A DNA stretch of 39,213 nt from Acidobacteriota bacterium (GCA_008363385.1 RHKY01000054.1:1-39213), one strand, 5' to 3'. Positions 1-7,663 are shown, counted from the first letter of the stretch. Program-made: numbers and translations. Notes: generated by a model from the letters alone, not told the origin.

Positions 1-94
1 TGCGAGGGTGTCACCGCAAGAGGGGTGGTCTTTCCCATGCCTCTTCATACGAGGCTACCCCATTTATGGTTGCATCTATTTCGCGGGCGAGACA
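1..94. other. Left edge, no gene recognised, lower GC
   Basis: This edge is noticeably richer in A and T than the rest of the window. I cannot assign a gene to it. It lies downstream of the minus-strand gene that ends at 95, and its short reading frames do not resemble anything known. Confidence 0.4.
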
Positions 95-670
95 CTAGGT
101 GCCCTTCGGGTTGCGGGCCACGGGGGAAGGGAGCGGCGCGGCGTCTCCCCCGGGGACGTCGAGGGAGACGGCCCGCGGGTCGTGGCCCGAGACCTCGACG
201 CGGGTGACGATCCCCTTCCGGACGGCGAACGCGAAGCGGCGGACGGCGGTGTCCGGCGTGACCGGCGGAGGCGGGACCTCCCATCGGACCGTGGCCCGCA
301 CGAGCCCCGGTGAGGGGGAATCGAGCCCGAGGGTGGCCGTCGCCATCCCGGTGCCGTACCAGTCCTGCACGACGACGAGGGCCTCCTCTTCCCAGCGGAC
401 GGGGCTCCTCTCGAGGCTGCGCAGGAAGGCCTCGCGGCGGGCCCGGAACGTCTCGGCGGGGCAGTGGGGGGCGAGGGCGTCGAGCGTCCTCTCCAGGCCT
501 TCGCGCGATTCGACGAGGACGTGGGAGGGGTTCGGGCTGCAGGCGAAGACGGCGACCTCCAGGGCGGGAAGGCGGCGCGCGGGAAGCGCCTCGTCCGCCG
601 AGCAGTGCGATGCAGCCAGGGCGAGCAGGAGCGCCGGGGCCGAGTAGACGGTCGGCACGGAACGCACCAC
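95..670 (-). CDS. Exported protein of unknown function
   Basis: A 191-residue protein. The first ~25 residues form a hydrophobic Sec-type signal ending near LAASHCSA. The Cys is not in a canonical lipobox because His stands at -1, so lipidation is uncertain. Two further Cys follow (in VFACSP and APHCPA), and the C-terminal half looks like a beta-rich globular domain. I do not recognise the family. The chosen start is GTG at 670, the first of several in-frame GTG codons. A TAGGCT hexamer lies 7 nt upstream, which would suit a leaderless message. It runs in the same direction as xpt but 114 bp away, so cotranscription is uncertain. Confidence 0.65.
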   Translation of the reverse strand: MVRSVPTVYSAPALLLALAASHCSADEALPARRLPALEVAVFACSPNPSHVLVESREGLERTLDALAPHCPAETFRARREAFLRSLERSPVRWEEEALVVVQDWYGTGMATATLGLDSPSPGLVRATVRWEVPPPPVTPDTAVRRFAFAVRKGIVTRVEVSGHDPRAVSLDVPGGDAAPLPSPVARNPKGT

Positions 671-677
671 CGGCCGC

Positions 678-683
678 AGCCTA
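678..683 (-). promoter_or_regulatory. -10-like hexamer TAGGCT, 7 nt before GTG
   Basis: On the minus strand TAGGCT ends 7 nt before the GTG at 670, the spacing expected when transcription starts at or next to the start codon. No clear -35 box is visible. It is one of a series of similarly placed TAnnnT boxes in this window. Confidence 0.3.
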
Positions 684-784
684 TACCGTCACGACCTGAC
701 CGGGGTCGTCCCGGAGTCCGAGGAGCACGCGTGGTCCCTCCGCGCCTCCCTCTCGTGGGGCGCGGGCGCCCGGGCGAGGGGCCC

Positions 785-1360
785 TCAGTCCCCGGCGAAG
801 GTGATCCGGTCCCCCTCCATCGCCGTGATCCGGGCCAGCGCCTCGACCGGGACGCCGAGGGGGGCGAGGGCGTCCCGCCCCCCCTCGAACGTCTTCTCGA
901 TCAGCGCGCCGACGCCGACGATCGTCGCGCCGGCCGCCTTCGCGAGCCGCGCCAGGCCCAGGATCGTCGCCCCGGTGGCGAGGAAGTCGTCCACGACGAG
1001 GACGCGCTCGCCCGCGCCGAGGTACTCGGGGGAGACGACGAGCTCCGTCATCACCCCCTTCGTGTGCGAGGGGGAGAGGGTGAGGAAGACCTGGTCGGGC
1101 ATCGTGATCGGCTTCGTCTTCCGGGCGTAGACGACCGGCACGCCCAGGTGGAGCGCGGTCAGGACGGCCGGCGCGATTCCGGAGATCTCGGCGGTGAGGA
1201 CCTTCGTGGCCCCCGCGTTCGCGAAGCGGCGCGCCAGCTCGCGCCCGCAGGCGTCCATCAGCGCCGCGTCCACCTGGTGGTTGACGAAGCCGTCGACCTT
1301 CAGGATCCCCCGGCCGAGGTTCTTCCCCTCCCGGCGGATCCGCTCCACGAGCTCGCGCAC
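785..1360 (-). CDS. xpt: Xanthine phosphoribosyltransferase
   Basis: Transfers the phosphoribosyl group of PRPP to xanthine, giving XMP (purine salvage, cytosolic). The 191 residues match the usual length of Bacillus-type Xpt. Landmarks are the N-terminal ILKVDGFVNHQVD segment, the SGIAPAV loop, VPVVYARKTK, the PRPP-binding motif VLVVDDFLATGAT at about residues 120-132, and a C-terminal VEALARI segment as in Xpt. GTG at 1360 has a GGGAGG Shine-Dalgarno just upstream. A TAGGCT box lies ~36 nt before the start. I see no purine-riboswitch fold in the short leader. Adenine or hypoxanthine PRTs are less likely because the N-terminal Xpt signature is present. Confidence 0.92.
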   Translation of the reverse strand: MRELVERIRREGKNLGRGILKVDGFVNHQVDAALMDACGRELARRFANAGATKVLTAEISGIAPAVLTALHLGVPVVYARKTKPITMPDQVFLTLSPSHTKGVMTELVVSPEYLGAGERVLVVDDFLATGATILGLARLAKAAGATIVGVGALIEKTFEGGRDALAPLGVPVEALARITAMEGDRITFAGD

Positions 1361-1434
1361 GGTGGCCTCCCCGCTCCCCGGAGGGAGCGCCGGGCGAGCC
1401 TACCCCGGGCCCGCGCGGCGCTCCAACGGGAAGG

Positions 1435-2385
1435 TCACCCGACGGGGATCGCGGACTTGTTCGCCTCGAGCCACGCGGCGAAGGTCTGGAGGCCTGGGTT
1501 CAGCTCGCGCGAGAAGGCGAGGTCCCTCGCGCCGCAGAACTCGGTCTCGAAGTCCCGCTTGTACTGGAACATGTTCCCCAGGTCGTCGGCTCCCGGGAAG
1601 CCCAGCGTCCGGTAGACCTCCGGCGGGACGTACGCGTAGACGACCTCCTGGCCGAGAGCCTTCGTGAGACCGGCGGCCATCTCGTCTCCGGTCAGGTGCT
1701 CGCCAGCGATCCCGACCGTCTTCCCGGCGAGCTCCTCGCCCTTGCGGAAGACCCCGTAGGCGCACTTGCCGATGTCCTCGGCCGCGATCCCGGGCAGCTT
1801 CTTCTCCGCCATCGGCAGGACGAACGCGAGCCGGCCGTCCTCCCCCTTCCGCGGCCCCATCCCGAAGTGGACCAGGTTGTCCCAGTAGAACGAGGTCAGG
1901 AGGAAGGTGGTCGGGACGCCGGCCGCACGGAAGAGGCCGTCGGCCTCCCCCTTGGCGTCGAAGTGCGGGACCTTGTACTTCCCGTGGAGAGTCGGCATCC
2001 GCGGGTCGTCCAGCGGGACCTTCTTCCGCGTGTCCTCGAGCGTCGACCAGACGACGTGGGCCACCCCCTCGGCCTTCGCCGCGCGAGCCATGGCCCCGGC
2101 CTGGGCCAGCTCCTTCTCGGGCGAGAAGTGCTCCCAGAACGCCGTCACGCAGTAGGCCCCGTGCGCCCCGCGGAAGGCGGCCGCGAGGCTCTTCTCGTCG
2201 TCCAGGTCGGCGGCGACGACCTCGGCGCCGAGGGCGGCCAGGGCGGCCGCCTTCTCGCTCCGCGGGTTGCGGGTGAGGGCGCGGACCGCGAAGCCGCCTG
2301 CGGGGTCGGAGAGGATCGCGCGGACGAGGCCGCCCCCCTGGGCTCCCGTGGCGCCGGTGACGGCGATCAGCTTCTTGTTCGGCAT
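1435..2385 (-). CDS. NmrA/HSCARG-type NAD(P)-binding protein
   Basis: A 316-residue atypical short-chain dehydrogenase of the NmrA-like family. The N-terminal Rossmann motif is VTGATGAQGGGLVRA (a GxxGxxG variant, residues ~9-23), followed by VRALTRNPRSEKA, which usually reads NADP. The NmrA-like core includes EGVAHVVWSTLED and a C-terminal substrate lobe. Family members act as redox-sensing regulators or as reductases; the catalytic Tyr-Lys pair of classical SDRs is not evident, so a sensor or isomerase-like role is possible. ATG at 2385 has a good AAGGAG Shine-Dalgarno. It lies between xpt and an unknown gene on the same strand, with short gaps. Confidence 0.85.
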   Translation of the reverse strand: MPNKKLIAVTGATGAQGGGLVRAILSDPAGGFAVRALTRNPRSEKAAALAALGAEVVAADLDDEKSLAAAFRGAHGAYCVTAFWEHFSPEKELAQAGAMARAAKAEGVAHVVWSTLEDTRKKVPLDDPRMPTLHGKYKVPHFDAKGEADGLFRAAGVPTTFLLTSFYWDNLVHFGMGPRKGEDGRLAFVLPMAEKKLPGIAAEDIGKCAYGVFRKGEELAGKTVGIAGEHLTGDEMAAGLTKALGQEVVYAYVPPEVYRTLGFPGADDLGNMFQYKRDFETEFCGARDLAFSRELNPGLQTFAAWLEANKSAIPVG

Positions 2386-2489
2386 CAGAGTCTCCTTTCC
2401 CGTACGTGTCCCTGCAGGGAGGTCTCCGACCGGGAGGAGGGGAACGGATTGCCGGTCCCGGGTCCCGCGGCGCCGTCCGGCGCCGGGCG

Positions 2490-2843
2490 TCAGGCGGCGG
2501 CGCCGCCAGGGAGGCGCCGGACCTCCAGGATGCGGGTCGTCCGCGTGCCGTCGGCGAACTCCAGGAAGAGGCCTGGAGCCGCGACGAGGTCGACGAACAG
2601 CGCCCGCCCCCCGGCGGTGCAGCCGCTGACGGCGAGCTTCACGGGCCCGCCTCGGGTCCTGAGGAAGAACCCGCCGGCGACGCGGAACTCCCCGTCGGCG
2701 AGCCGCTCGAGCGAGTAGACGGAGTTCCGCGTGGCGACGAGGAAGCGGTCCCCGGCGGCGAGCTCCCCGCGGCGGATCCCCTCGAGCCGGTCCGCGGCGC
2801 GGGCCAGGTCGTCCAGCCCGAGGATCGGGAGCGGGCGAGGCAT
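2490..2843 (-). CDS. Small protein of unknown function
   Basis: A 117-residue protein with an N-terminal helix (LDDLARAADRLEGIRRGEL) followed by a beta-rich part (FLVATRNSVYSLERL, GEFRVAGGFFLRT, RTTRILEVRRL). No signal peptide or membrane segment is seen. I start it at ATG 2843. An upstream in-frame extension to 3062 exists but looks like random GC-rich translation. A TAATCT box lies 22 nt upstream. I do not recognise the family. Confidence 0.6.
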   Translation of the reverse strand: MPRPLPILGLDDLARAADRLEGIRRGELAAGDRFLVATRNSVYSLERLADGEFRVAGGFFLRTRGGPVKLAVSGCTAGGRALFVDLVAAPGLFLEFADGTRTTRILEVRRLPGGAAA

Positions 2844-3160
2844 CGAGCCGGTCCCCACGCTTTGGAGATTACTCCCTCGGGGCGCGTCCCGGGCCGTGCG
2901 GCACGGCGCCACACGTCCCTCCGGCGGCATCCAGACGCGTGGAGCGGATGCGGCATTCGGCCTCGACCCGGACGCGGAAGACGACGTGCGGATGAAGATC
3001 CGTGACGGCGAGGAAGAATTCTCGTGGGACCCCGAAACTTTCTCCGGAACGGTCCGAATCACCGGGTACAGCCGGACGGGACCGACGAGACCAGGAAGAC
3101 GCCGGACCGGGGCCGGCAGATCGGCAGCGGGCGCCGAGCCCGCTCCGGAGAGGTGCTGAG
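2844..3160. other. 317-bp divergent intergenic region
   Basis: This lies between the minus-strand unknown gene and the plus-strand exported protein at 3161, so it should hold promoters for both. A TAATCT -10-like box for the minus side sits at 2866-2871 and a GGAGAGG Shine-Dalgarno for the plus side at 3147-3153. A small frame at 2992-3159 (55 codons, beginning MKIRDGEEEFSW) is open, but I could not support it as a gene. Confidence 0.4.
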
Positions 3161-3616
3161 ATGAGGAAACTCGTGAAGGGAATGCTCCTGTGCGCGGCCC
3201 TCGCCCTCGTGGCGCTCGCCGGCGCCCCCGCCCTCGCGGCCGGAGGCGCCGACGACACCGCCGGCTTCTACGTGGCGGAGAAGCTGCTCGTCGGCAACGT
3301 CCAGCTCGAGCCGGGCATCTACCTCGTCCGCGCGGTCCACGCCGTCTCGAGCCGCAACGTCCTCGTCGTCACGAACGTCGAGGGGACGGAGGTCTTCGCC
3401 ACGCTCCTCGTGACGCCCCACCAGCTCGCCGCGCAGGACGTCCGCGACGTCAGCCGGCTCCTCTACGAGCCCGGCGACGGGGCCCGCCCGAACGCGCTCC
3501 GCTCGTTCCTGGTGGCGAACTCGCCCTTCGGCTACGACGTCTACTCCCGGGCCCCGGCCGCGCCCATGGCCACCGCGGGGCTGAGGGAGATCACCGCCGT
3601 CGCGGCGCTCCGGTAG
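3161..3616 (+). CDS. Small exported protein of unknown function
   Basis: A 151-residue protein. It has a clean Sec signal (MRKLVKGMLLC, then a hydrophobic core ending ...PALAA near residue 27). The mature part is a compact beta-rich domain (VQLEPGIYLVRAV, RNVLVVTNVEGTEVFATLLVTP), and it ends with an ordinary soluble tail. The pattern of a property that can be 'delivered by a Gly-x-Tyr strand' resembles small exported beta-sandwich proteins seen in Acidobacteriota, but that is only a resemblance. The start at ATG 3161 is fixed by GGAGAGG 8 nt upstream; the longer frame from 3002 is discarded because the signal would then be internal. A strong terminator hairpin follows at 3643. Confidence 0.75.
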   Translation: MRKLVKGMLLCAALALVALAGAPALAAGGADDTAGFYVAEKLLVGNVQLEPGIYLVRAVHAVSSRNVLVVTNVEGTEVFATLLVTPHQLAAQDVRDVSRLLYEPGDGARPNALRSFLVANSPFGYDVYSRAPAAPMATAGLREITAVAALR

Positions 3617-3642
3617 CCGCCCCCCGGATCGCGCCGGGATCG

Positions 3643-3680
3643 CCGCCCCGCGGGCTCGCCCCGCGGGGCGGTTCGTCTTT
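3643..3680 (+). terminator. Intrinsic terminator
   Basis: A perfect 12-bp GC-rich stem (3643-3654 with 3660-3671, 5-nt loop) is followed by the T-rich run TTCGTCTTT. It lies 26 nt after the stop codon of the exported protein and should end that transcript. Confidence 0.7.
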
Positions 3681-3813
3681 CGGGCGCGCGCGTCGTGGAC
3701 CTCGACGGGCCGGCGTACCGCGACTGGCCCCGGAACCCCTCCCGGGCCTCCGCCGCCCTGCTACCATCCCGGCCCGCGATCCGGCGCCGGCGAGGGCCGG
3801 CCCGGGAGGCCCG

Positions 3814-4200
3814 ATGAGAGAGACGGAACTGATCTCGGAGCTCGCGCGGCGGGCTCAGGTCCCCGAGGAGGCCGCGCGGGCGGTCCTGACGGCGCTCTCG
3901 GGCGCCCTCCGCGCCGGCGAGGTCTCCGAGGAGGCCCTCCGGTCGGTCGGCCAGGGTCCGGCCCCGGCCGGCCCGGCGGACCTCGAGGCCCTGAAGGCCT
4001 CGTCCCCCACCGACCCGCGGGTCGTCGACGACCTGATCTCGTGCGCCCGGAGCCACCCGCTCGGGATCGAGTTCCTCGAGCGCGGGTACCTCGGGAGCGT
4101 GGCCGTCGAGCTCCACTCCCACGCGTTCACGGTCGAGGCGGCGCGCGAGCGCCTGCACGCCTCGGGCCCGAAGGGCCCGGGGGAGGAAGGCCCGCGATGA
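3814..4200 (+). CDS. Small protein with HU-like N-terminal helices
   Basis: A 128-residue cytosolic protein. Residues 1-35 (ETELISELARRAQVPEEAA then AVLTALSGAL) match the helix-turn-helix dimerisation start of HU/IHF proteins by pattern, but the DNA-binding beta-arm is absent. The rest is helical (VVDDLISCARSHPLGIEFLERGYL) and unfamiliar. ATG 3814 has GGGAGG upstream; a TACCAT box lies ~46 nt before it. The stop overlaps the start of the next gene by 4 bp (ATGA), so the two proteins are translationally coupled and may work together, perhaps as an accessory of the lyase-like enzyme. The function is unknown. Confidence 0.65.
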   Translation: MRETELISELARRAQVPEEAARAVLTALSGALRAGEVSEEALRSVGQGPAPAGPADLEALKASSPTDPRVVDDLISCARSHPLGIEFLERGYLGSVAVELHSHAFTVEAARERLHASGPKGPGEEGPR

Positions 4201-5213
4201 AGGCGTCGACCACCCCGAAGCGCGTCGAGCTCGCCGACATCACCGTCCGGGACGGCTTCCAGCACGAGGAGAGGTGGATCCCGACCTCGGCCAAGCTCTG
4301 GGTCCTCGAGGAGCTGATCCTGGCCGGCTACCGGAGGCTGGAGGTGACGAACCTGGGCAACCCGAAGGGGATGCCGCAGTTCGCCGACGCCGACGAGCTC
4401 CTGAAGGGGATCCGCGCGAGCAAGCGCGTCGAGGGGAAGGTGAAGGACGTCGAGCTGACGGCCATCACGATCCGCGAGAAGGCCGTCGAGCGGGCGATCG
4501 AGGCGCGGAAGGAAGGCTGGGGGCCGGACCGGATCCTGATGATGGTCTCCACGTCGGCCTCCCACATGAAGAAGAACTCCGGGCTCGACCACGAGGGCTA
4601 CTGGACCGAGGCCGAGCGCTGCATCCGGAAGGCGCACGACGCCGGGCTGAAGGTGAACGGCACCGTCAGCACGATCTGGGGCTGCCCGATCGAGGGGCCG
4701 ACGAGGCTGGAGGACGCCGTGACGTTCACGAAGCGGTTCCTCGAGATCGGCGCCGACGACATCGAGCACGCCGACCACGACGGCTCCGCCCCGCCGAACC
4801 GCGTCTACGACTACTACGCGATGCTCCTCGACGAGATCCCCGACGTGACGAAGCACGTCGCGCACTTCCACGTCACGCGCGGGTGGGGGCTGGCCAACGT
4901 CCTGGCCGCCCTGCAGGCCGGGGTCGTCCGGTACGAGAGCACGCTCGGGGGGATCGGCGGGCAGCCCGCGAACTTCTTCGACGGATCGCCCGTCGCCGGG
5001 ACGGGGAAGTACTACTACCAGGACCCGAACAACGTCGGCCTCGTCTGCACCGAGGACCTCGTCGTGATGCTCGACGAGATGGGGATCGAGACGGGGCTCG
5101 ACGTCGACAAGGTCCTCGCCACCGGCCGGATGGTGGAGCGGATCGTCGGCCGGCGCCTGAGGAGCGAGTGCGTCAAGAGCGGGAGGATCCCGAAGAAGCC
5201 GACCGGGTTCTGA
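4197..5213 (+). CDS. DRE-TIM metallolyase, HMG-CoA-lyase-like
   Basis: A 338-residue TIM-barrel enzyme of the HMGL-like (pyruvate carboxyltransferase) family, which makes or breaks C-C bonds next to a carboxylate using a divalent metal. Seen here: the signature VRDGFQHE (residues ~18-25), EVTNLGNPKGMPQF, the metal-binding HFHVTRG (HxH), and a C-terminal NVGLVCTEDLVVMLDEMGIETGLD that matches the HMG-CoA lyase C-terminus. The catalytic Cys of HMG-CoA lyase in the G(L/I)GGCP loop is replaced by Gln (GGIGGQPANFF). The exact reaction (HMG-CoA cleavage, citramalate-like condensation or other) therefore cannot be stated. Coupled by ATGA overlap to the preceding small gene. Its last 41 bp overlap the convergent gene at 5173. 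Confidence 0.8.
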   Translation: MKASTTPKRVELADITVRDGFQHEERWIPTSAKLWVLEELILAGYRRLEVTNLGNPKGMPQFADADELLKGIRASKRVEGKVKDVELTAITIREKAVERAIEARKEGWGPDRILMMVSTSASHMKKNSGLDHEGYWTEAERCIRKAHDAGLKVNGTVSTIWGCPIEGPTRLEDAVTFTKRFLEIGADDIEHADHDGSAPPNRVYDYYAMLLDEIPDVTKHVAHFHVTRGWGLANVLAALQAGVVRYESTLGGIGGQPANFFDGSPVAGTGKYYYQDPNNVGLVCTEDLVVMLDEMGIETGLDVDKVLATGRMVERIVGRRLRSECVKSGRIPKKPTGF

Positions 5214-5865
5214 GGGGGCAGAGCCCGCGGGGCGCCTTCCTGCCGCGCGGGTAGCGGTGCCCGACGAGCCCCGCCGTGAAGGTCCGGCGGTCGACGGTCG
5301 TCAGGCTCCTCTCGGCCGCCGGGCTCAGGATCCTCGCGTGGGGGACGGACTGGAGGTAGGAGGAGACGTACCAGAGGTCCTCCTCGGCCGTCATCCAGCC
5401 CCGGCCGACGAACCGCGAGACGTCGACGGGGCGGGAGTAGGCGCGCAGAGTCCTCTCCCTCCGCAGGTTGTAGTAGCCCTCGAAGTACGTCAGGACCAGC
5501 TCGCGCAGGCTCCGGTGGATCGGCTCGCGCGACCTCAGGCCCGTGTAGTTCGAGCGCGCGATCGAGCCCCAGCCGCCGTTCCTGCGGTAGACGGCGATGA
5601 CGTGGTCGGAGTCCTCGACGGCGCTCATGTAGACCAGGAGAGGCGGGTGGCCCTGCAGCCGCAAGGCCGCGGCGGCGAAGAGGGCGCCGTCGAGGCACTT
5701 GGCGAGCCGGTCCCGGATCACCCGGCGGGGCGAGCGGCACGGGTCGTCGTCCAGGTCGTAGCGCACCTCCTCGTCGAGGAAGCGCTGGACGCGGTCCGGC
5801 GTGGAGAGCCGGCGGAGGAGGGCGAGCTCGCGCGGGGCGAGGCCGTGGTCGGTCGTGCGGCGCAC
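5173..5865 (-). CDS. Transglutaminase-fold (cysteine-protease-like) protein
   Basis: A 230-residue soluble protein. The segment RLAKCLDGALFAAAAL places Cys57 at the head of a helix, as in transglutaminase-like enzymes. EDSDHVIAVYRR gives His88, followed by GGWGSIARSNYTGLR where the third catalytic position would lie (Asn or Ser instead of the usual Asp). This pattern belongs to a group of uncharacterised transglutaminase-like proteins; the substrate is unknown. The start is GTG 5865, with TATCGT 8 nt upstream suggesting a leaderless message. The last ~13 residues are low-complexity (Arg/Ser) because the frame runs antisense through the end of the HMGL-like gene. Confidence 0.7.
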   Translation of the reverse strand: MRRTTDHGLAPRELALLRRLSTPDRVQRFLDEEVRYDLDDDPCRSPRRVIRDRLAKCLDGALFAAAALRLQGHPPLLVYMSAVEDSDHVIAVYRRNGGWGSIARSNYTGLRSREPIHRSLRELVLTYFEGYYNLRRERTLRAYSRPVDVSRFVGRGWMTAEEDLWYVSSYLQSVPHARILSPAAERSLTTVDRRTFTAGLVGHRYPRGRKAPRGLCPLRTRSASSGSSRS

Positions 5866-5873
5866 GGCCGGGG

Positions 5874-5879
5874 ACGATA
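5874..5879 (-). promoter_or_regulatory. -10-like hexamer TATCGT, 8 nt before GTG
   Basis: A minus-strand TATCGT lies exactly 8 nt before the GTG at 5865. Transcription would begin at or next to the start codon. No -35 match is seen. Confidence 0.35.
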
Positions 5880-5936
5880 GCGCGGTCCCGGTCCGGGGTC
5901 GCCCGGGGGGTCCTTGCCCCGGGGTCGATTCTCCTC

Positions 5937-5965
5937 TTGAGACCGGATCGCGAATCGCCTAGAGT
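5937..5965 (+). promoter_or_regulatory. Orphan sigma70-like promoter
   Basis: TTGAGA (5937-5942), a 17-bp spacer and TAGAGT (5960-5965) form one of the two best sigma70-type promoters in the window. It points right, into the 3' end of the minus-strand EAL gene, with no plus-strand gene downstream. A palindromic stretch (5979-5992, AACGCG-AA-CGCGTT) sits about where transcription would start and could be an operator. Confidence 0.4.
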
Positions 5966-6017
5966 CGTCTCAGCTCAAAACGCGAACGCGTTAACTCGGG
6001 GCAGGCGGCGGTGGGGA

Positions 6018-7586
6018 TCAGGGCCGGGCGTGGTGGGCGCCCGGCCCGCCTTCCGGACCGGTCTCCTCTCCGGCGAATCCACGTGTGGCCAGCCGGGCCA
6101 GCTCGTCGAACGGGACCGGGCGCGAGAAGTACCAGCCCTGGCAGAGGTGGACGCCGCGCTTCCCTAGCGCCTCCAGCTGGTCGCGCGTCTCGACCCCCTC
6201 GGCCACGACGGCCATCTCCAGCCGCGAGGCGAGGTCGACGACGGAGTCCAGGACCGTGTCGGCCAGGCCGCCCCGTCCGATTCCCGACAGGAGAGACCTG
6301 TCCAGCTTCAGGTACTCCACCCGGAACCTCTGCAGGGCGGAGAGGTTCGAGAAGCCCGTCCCGAAGTCGTCGAGGGCCAGAGAGGCCCCCCACTCCTCCA
6401 GCCCGGCGAGGACGTGCTGGGCGCTCTCGTCCTGGACGAGGTCCCGCTCCGTCACCTCGAAGACGAGCTGCCGGGGCGAGAGGGCGGTTCCCGCCACGGC
6501 GCGCCGGATCGCCTCGACCGTCCCCGGGGAGCGGAGGTGGGCGCCCGAGAGGTTCACGGAGAGGTGGAAGGAGGACGGGTCGGGCAGGGCGCCCGGGAAG
6601 TCGCTCGCCACCCGACGCAGCAGCCACTCGGTGATCGGCAGGATGAGGCCGGTCTCCTCGGCGAGGGGGACGAAGGTGTCGGGACGGAGGCGCCCGAGCG
6701 AGGGGTGGTCCCAGCGGAGGAGGACCTCGGCCCCCGTGCAGCGACCGGTCCGGGCGTCGACCAGCGGCAGGTACCTCACGTCCAGCTCGCCGCGCTCGAG
6801 GGCGAGGAAGAGCTGGCGCTCGGGCGTGAGGCTCGCGCGGCGGGCGAGGAGGACCAGCGCGGCCAGGCCGACGCCGAACGGGAGGCCGAGGAGGAGGCCG
6901 AGCGGGAGGGTCCGCTGCCGGCTGGCGCGGACCGCCGCCTCCGAGGCCGTGGCCTCGACCGAGATCGCGTGCCGCGGCAGGGCGCGGCCGAGGACGCGCG
7001 CGGGGGGGGCTTCGCCCTCCTCGCGCGACCCGCCGAGCGGTACGGCGGTGCCGCCGGTCCCGACGAGGCGCACCCGGATCCCCGGCGTCCCCTCCAGGAA
7101 CCCCAGGGAGCGCGTCACGAAGGAGAGCGGGAGCGCGACCTCACCCCAGCCCGCCGGGAGGCGCCGGCGGAGGCGGATCCCGGGTGCGGGCGAGCCGGCG
7201 GCCGCCACCTCCTCGCCGGGGGGCGAGGCACGGCCGGACGGCTCCAGACGGACGGGGCCCGCGGGAGTGCAGGCGGTCGTCCCCGAGGCGTCGAGGAGGA
7301 GCGCCTCGGTCGCGCCGAGGCCCACGAGCGCCGCGTCGCGAAGCCTCGCGGCGGCGGCCGCGTCGCACCCGCCGTCCCATCCCTGGCCGATCCGCTCCAG
7401 GGCGAGGTCGGCCTGCTCCAGGAGGGCGGCCGTGGCCGAGGCGGCGGTCCGGGAGCCCGCGTCCAGCTGCTCCCGGAGGAGCCGCTCGGCCAGGAGGCGC
7501 GAGAGCCAGAGGACAGAGGCGAGCCCGAGGAGGCCGACGGCCGCGGCCAGGAGCGCGTCGCGCGCGCGGACGGGAAGGCGGGGCAT
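6018..7586 (-). CDS. CSS-motif EAL cyclic-di-GMP phosphodiesterase
   Basis: A 522-residue membrane enzyme expected to hydrolyse c-di-GMP to pGpG. Order: TM1 (~10-30); a periplasmic domain to ~225 with Cys74 and Cys106; TM2 (LPLGLLLGLPFGVGLAALVLL); then an EAL domain to ~510. The catalytic set looks intact: EVLLRW, VNLSG, FEVTERD, LALDDFGTGFSNL, YLKLDRS, VVAEGVET and CQGWYFSRP. The two periplasmic Cys match the spacing of the E. coli PdeC (YjcC) type, where a disulfide holds the enzyme inactive. No GGDEF domain is fused. It diverges from the M28 peptidase; a 10-bp hairpin (6021-6047) covers its last codons. Confidence 0.9.
   Translation of the reverse strand: MPRLPVRARDALLAAAVGLLGLASVLWLSRLLAERLLREQLDAGSRTAASATAALLEQADLALERIGQGWDGGCDAAAAARLRDAALVGLGATEALLLDASGTTACTPAGPVRLEPSGRASPPGEEVAAAGSPAPGIRLRRRLPAGWGEVALPLSFVTRSLGFLEGTPGIRVRLVGTGGTAVPLGGSREEGEAPPARVLGRALPRHAISVEATASEAAVRASRQRTLPLGLLLGLPFGVGLAALVLLARRASLTPERQLFLALERGELDVRYLPLVDARTGRCTGAEVLLRWDHPSLGRLRPDTFVPLAEETGLILPITEWLLRRVASDFPGALPDPSSFHLSVNLSGAHLRSPGTVEAIRRAVAGTALSPRQLVFEVTERDLVQDESAQHVLAGLEEWGASLALDDFGTGFSNLSALQRFRVEYLKLDRSLLSGIGRGGLADTVLDSVVDLASRLEMAVVAEGVETRDQLEALGKRGVHLCQGWYFSRPVPFDELARLATRGFAGEETGPEGGPGAHHARP
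6021..6047. other. Perfect 10-bp hairpin at the EAL gene end
   Basis: The arms 6021-6030 and 6038-6047 are exact inverted repeats with a 7-nt loop, inside the last codons of the EAL gene. No T-run follows on either strand. It could slow polymerase or protect the 3' end, or stop the orphan plus-strand transcript that starts near 5972. Confidence 0.35.
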
Positions 7587-7646
7587 CGCGCCGAGCTTGC
7601 GGCCCCGCGGCCGCGAACGCCAGCCCCGCCGAGCCTCGAACGGGGG

Positions 7647-7663
7647 CTCGCCCTCGGGGCGAG
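7647..7663. other. Nested inverted repeat in divergent promoter region
   Basis: CTCGCCC-TCG-GGGCGAG forms a 7-bp stem. It lies inside a wider pairing of 7622-7630 with 7663-7671. The site is in the 119-bp region between the divergent EAL and M28 genes and may be a regulator site, but GC-rich sequence makes such repeats common. Confidence 0.25.

Noticed and set aside
1361-1434. Purine riboswitch before xpt
   Set aside because: The leader is too short and no three-helix purine aptamer core is visible.
3034-3058. ECF-sigma-like promoter (GAAACT ... TCCGAA)
   Set aside because: The spacing is about 13 bp rather than the usual 16-17, and only partial box matches are present.
2992-3159. Possible 55-codon gene before the exported protein (MKIRDGEEEFSW...)
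   Set aside because: Some residues look protein-like, but the end is Arg/Gly-rich, there is no Shine-Dalgarno, and the frame overlaps the control region of the next gene.
5915-5960. tRNA-like T-arm (GGGGTCGATTCTCC)
   Set aside because: The T-loop consensus is wrong and no acceptor, D or anticodon arms can be folded around it.
6021-6047. Intrinsic terminator for the EAL gene
   Set aside because: The stem is strong but it precedes the stop codon on the minus strand and no T-run follows, so I list it only as a hairpin.
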